The notes under the pieces: generated by a model | The model's input: only the letters and a program-made list of their open reading frames with translations | What the model was told of the DNA's origin: nothing | Databases searched by the model: none | Position numbers and translations under genes: made by a program | Origin: Vibrio hepatarius | GTDB lineage: Bacteria; Pseudomonadota; Gammaproteobacteria; Enterobacterales; Vibrionaceae | Length of the DNA stretch: 64,000 nucleotides | Assembly (NCBI RefSeq): GCF_011806575.1 | Contig: NZ_JAATOO010000009.1 | Coordinates: 147,390 to 211,389, forward strand | Direction: 5' to 3' | Shown here: in pieces, positions 62,745 to 64,000 of the stretch | Layout of the letters: each line of letters opens with the position of its first letter | How positions within the stretch are numbered: the stretch's first letter is position 1

Positions 62745-64000
62745 ATGGGTATTGGTACATATGTTGCGCTAGTTAATCTAGCTAGTAGACAAAAAGTTGT
62801 AGTGGATGCAAATGGTCTAGTTCGAGTGTTGCTTGAAGGTGAAGAGCCTAAACCTGGCGAAGTTGTCTTACAGCAACTAAACGATGATGCGTCTATAGAA
62901 GCTGAACTAGCCCAAGATAATGGCCAGTCTCAAGATCTAACTGCAGAGCTGGAAGATATCTTCGCAGCATTAGAAGAAGGCGCTGACCCAACACAGTTAG
63001 GTGAAGATTTTGCCACTGCTGCTGGTGGACAATTGAGTTCAAGTTCTACCCAGCTTGGAACAATCGAGCGTAACTCGGCGGAAGTCGTCGTATCTACCGA
63101 CTTCTCGACAGAGGGTTTTGCAAATTTAGGCCTATCAGAAACACAAAGTCTATCTCTGCTAGAACAATACCAACTGCTAAGACAAGGTTCGACAGCGGTT
63201 GAAGTCAACTCAAGCCCAATCGGTCAAGATCTCGCGTTAACGACATTAGAAGATGAAGAACTTGATGGCCGAATTATTGCAACTGACAGTGATGGCGATT
63301 CTCTAACCTATACAGCAGGCGAAACTCCAACCAATGGTTCAGTTGTCGTGAATGAAGACGGCACTTGGACATACACACCAGACCCAGATTTTAACGGTGA
63401 AGACTCTTTCACTGTAATCGTATCCGACGGCAAAGGCGGCACTGACGAAATCACAGTTAATGTAGGCGTGACTGCGGTGAATGACGCGCCTGAATTAACG
63501 ATTACTAACGTCAATGATTTCACTGAAGATCAGACGTCTGCAGGGGATGTAGTTGCTACGTTCACAACTTTTGATAAAGAAGGTGATGAAGTCACGGTTA
63601 TACTCAGTGATGAAGTTCACTACGCCCTCGACGGTAACGGCAACGTGGTGCTGACCGAGAAAGGCGCGGAGCTGGTCAACCAAGGTCAAGACTTACCGAA
63701 ATTCACCTTAACGCCAGATGACGGCAAGGTGAGCGGCGAGGCGCAATCGCACGATCCATCGGTGACGTCAGTCAACGACGCCCCTGAGCTGACGATTACT
63801 CAGGCGAACAACTTTGTGGAAGACAACGGCGCCAAAGCGGGCAGCGTGGTCGCAACGTTTACGACGTTCGATGAAGACGGCGATACCGTCAACGTCACCT
63901 TAAGCGACACGACCCATTACGCTCTGGACGGTAACGGCAACGTGGTACTGACCGAGAAAGGCGCGGAGCTGGTCAACCAAGGTCAAGACTTACCGAAATT
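62745..64000 (+). CDS. LapA-type giant adhesin with retention module (3' end beyond the window)
   Basis: 418 codons are visible and open to the window edge. The ATG is preceded by AGAGGCAG. The N-terminal about 115 residues match the LapA retention module, beginning GIGTYVALVNLASRQK. A T-A-A-G sequence at 91-94 is the known type of LapG protease site. Then a cadherin/VCBS-like segment with DGTWTYTPDPDFNGEDSF, and from about residue 246 near-identical repeats of about 98 residues starting NDAPELTIT. Such proteins stay in the outer membrane until LapG cuts them, controlled by c-di-GMP via LapD. Base composition rises in GC at the repeats. Size and C-terminal RTX signal cannot be seen. Confidence 0.88.
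   Translation, partial: MGIGTYVALVNLASRQKVVVDANGLVRVLLEGEEPKPGEVVLQQLNDDASIEAELAQDNGQSQDLTAELEDIFAALEEGADPTQLGEDFATAAGGQLSSSSTQLGTIERNSAEVVVSTDFSTEGFANLGLSETQSLSLLEQYQLLRQGSTAVEVNSSPIGQDLALTTLEDEELDGRIIATDSDGDSLTYTAGETPTNGSVVVNEDGTWTYTPDPDFNGEDSFTVIVSDGKGGTDEITVNVGVTAVNDAPELTITNVNDFTEDQTSAGDVVATFTTFDKEGDEVTVILSDEVHYALDGNGNVVLTEKGAELVNQGQDLPKFTLTPDDGKVSGEAQSHDPSVTSVNDAPELTITQANNFVEDNGAKAGSVVATFTTFDEDGDTVNVTLSDTTHYALDGNGNVVLTEKGAELVNQGQDLPK
63480..64000 (+). repeat. Tandem ~294-bp VCBS/cadherin-like repeats in the adhesin
   Basis: Unit one 63480-63773, unit two from 63774 to beyond the window. The segments 63630-63703 and 63927-64000 differ at only one base over 74, so the units have been homogenised recently. 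Unit two carries one extra codon near its start. Confidence 0.9.

Noticed and set aside
62930..63523. Minus-strand open frames of about 70-90 codons
   Set aside because: They mirror the repeat-rich adhesin frame and have low-complexity Ser/Val-rich translations.
63480..64000. CRISPR-like regular repeats
   Set aside because: The units are about 294 bp, in frame, and encode VCBS/cadherin-like domains.

Overview
The window looks like a chromosomal segment of a marine Vibrio, most likely of the Harveyi clade (V. parahaemolyticus / V. alginolyticus relatives). This is inferred from recognisable gene families: a GalR very close to the enterobacterial protein, Rof, a YaiL/DUF2058 protein, a galETKM operon, a GntR-controlled prpBC-acnD-prpFE operon, and a LapA-type giant adhesin. 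The taxonomic call rests on remembered family resemblance, not on a search. No rRNA, tRNA, CRISPR array or intact insertion sequence was seen.

Layout. 1-1.2 kb: the 3' part of a degenerate-GGDEF/EAL phosphodiesterase gene. 1.2-2.2 kb: a DUF2058 gene and rof. 2.5-7.4 kb: a signalling cluster (receiver-HDOD, CheY-like receiver, CheC-type phosphatase, PAS histidine kinase, receiver with a degenerate HD-GYP domain), followed on the other strand by a membrane histidine kinase paired with a PhnD-like periplasmic binding protein (7.5-10.0 kb). 10.0-11.0 kb: a 1-kb gene-free stretch with two GalR-type operators. 11.0-20.4 kb: galETKM, a LacI-type regulator, a cytoplasmic GH5-like glycosidase with a GPH-type sugar symporter, and galR. 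20.4-28.6 kb: a periplasmic nucleotidase, a DJ-1/PfpI protein with a divergent LysR regulator, a cation/proton antiporter, a START-domain protein, a DUF2798 protein and a second LysR regulator.

28.6-32.3 kb is an accessory-looking patch: a broken second trpS, an AT-rich lone ABC/SMC-type ATPase with an unusual Walker A loop, and a tiny stand-alone WYL-like protein. 32.5-39 kb: an AraC regulator, a TauE/SafE permease, and a TolC/HlyD/ABC-2 permease export operon without an ATPase gene. 39-42.3 kb: a tripartite tricarboxylate transporter (tctCBA). 42.6-44.3 kb: an M28 peptidase lipoprotein. 44.8-53.5 kb: the 2-methylcitrate (propionate) operon with a GntR regulator and repeated GTCGACA operators. 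53.6-57.9 kb: GNAT, a Nudix/PAP2-like fusion, a YidA-type HAD phosphatase, and queE-queC. 57.8-64 kb: a TPR-GGDEF cyclase, DUF2750, an OmpA-type lipoprotein-like gene and a LapE-like TolC. Divergent from these is the 5' end of a LapA-type adhesin gene, which runs off the window.

How it fits together. Galactose use (GalR operators, galETKM) sits beside a second oligosaccharide uptake and cleavage module with its own TTAGCTAA operators. Propionate is handled by PrpE (activation), PrpC, AcnD/PrpF and PrpB, probably under GntR repression. Cyclic-di-GMP enzymes at both ends flank a LapA-type adhesin with an apparent TAAG LapG site, a typical target of c-di-GMP-controlled surface retention. The candidates most worth following are the AAA-ATPase/WYL patch, the two-component cluster carrying an intact two-site CheC phosphatase, the periplasmic Nudix/degenerate-PAP2 fusion, and the adhesin with its OmpA and TolC partners.
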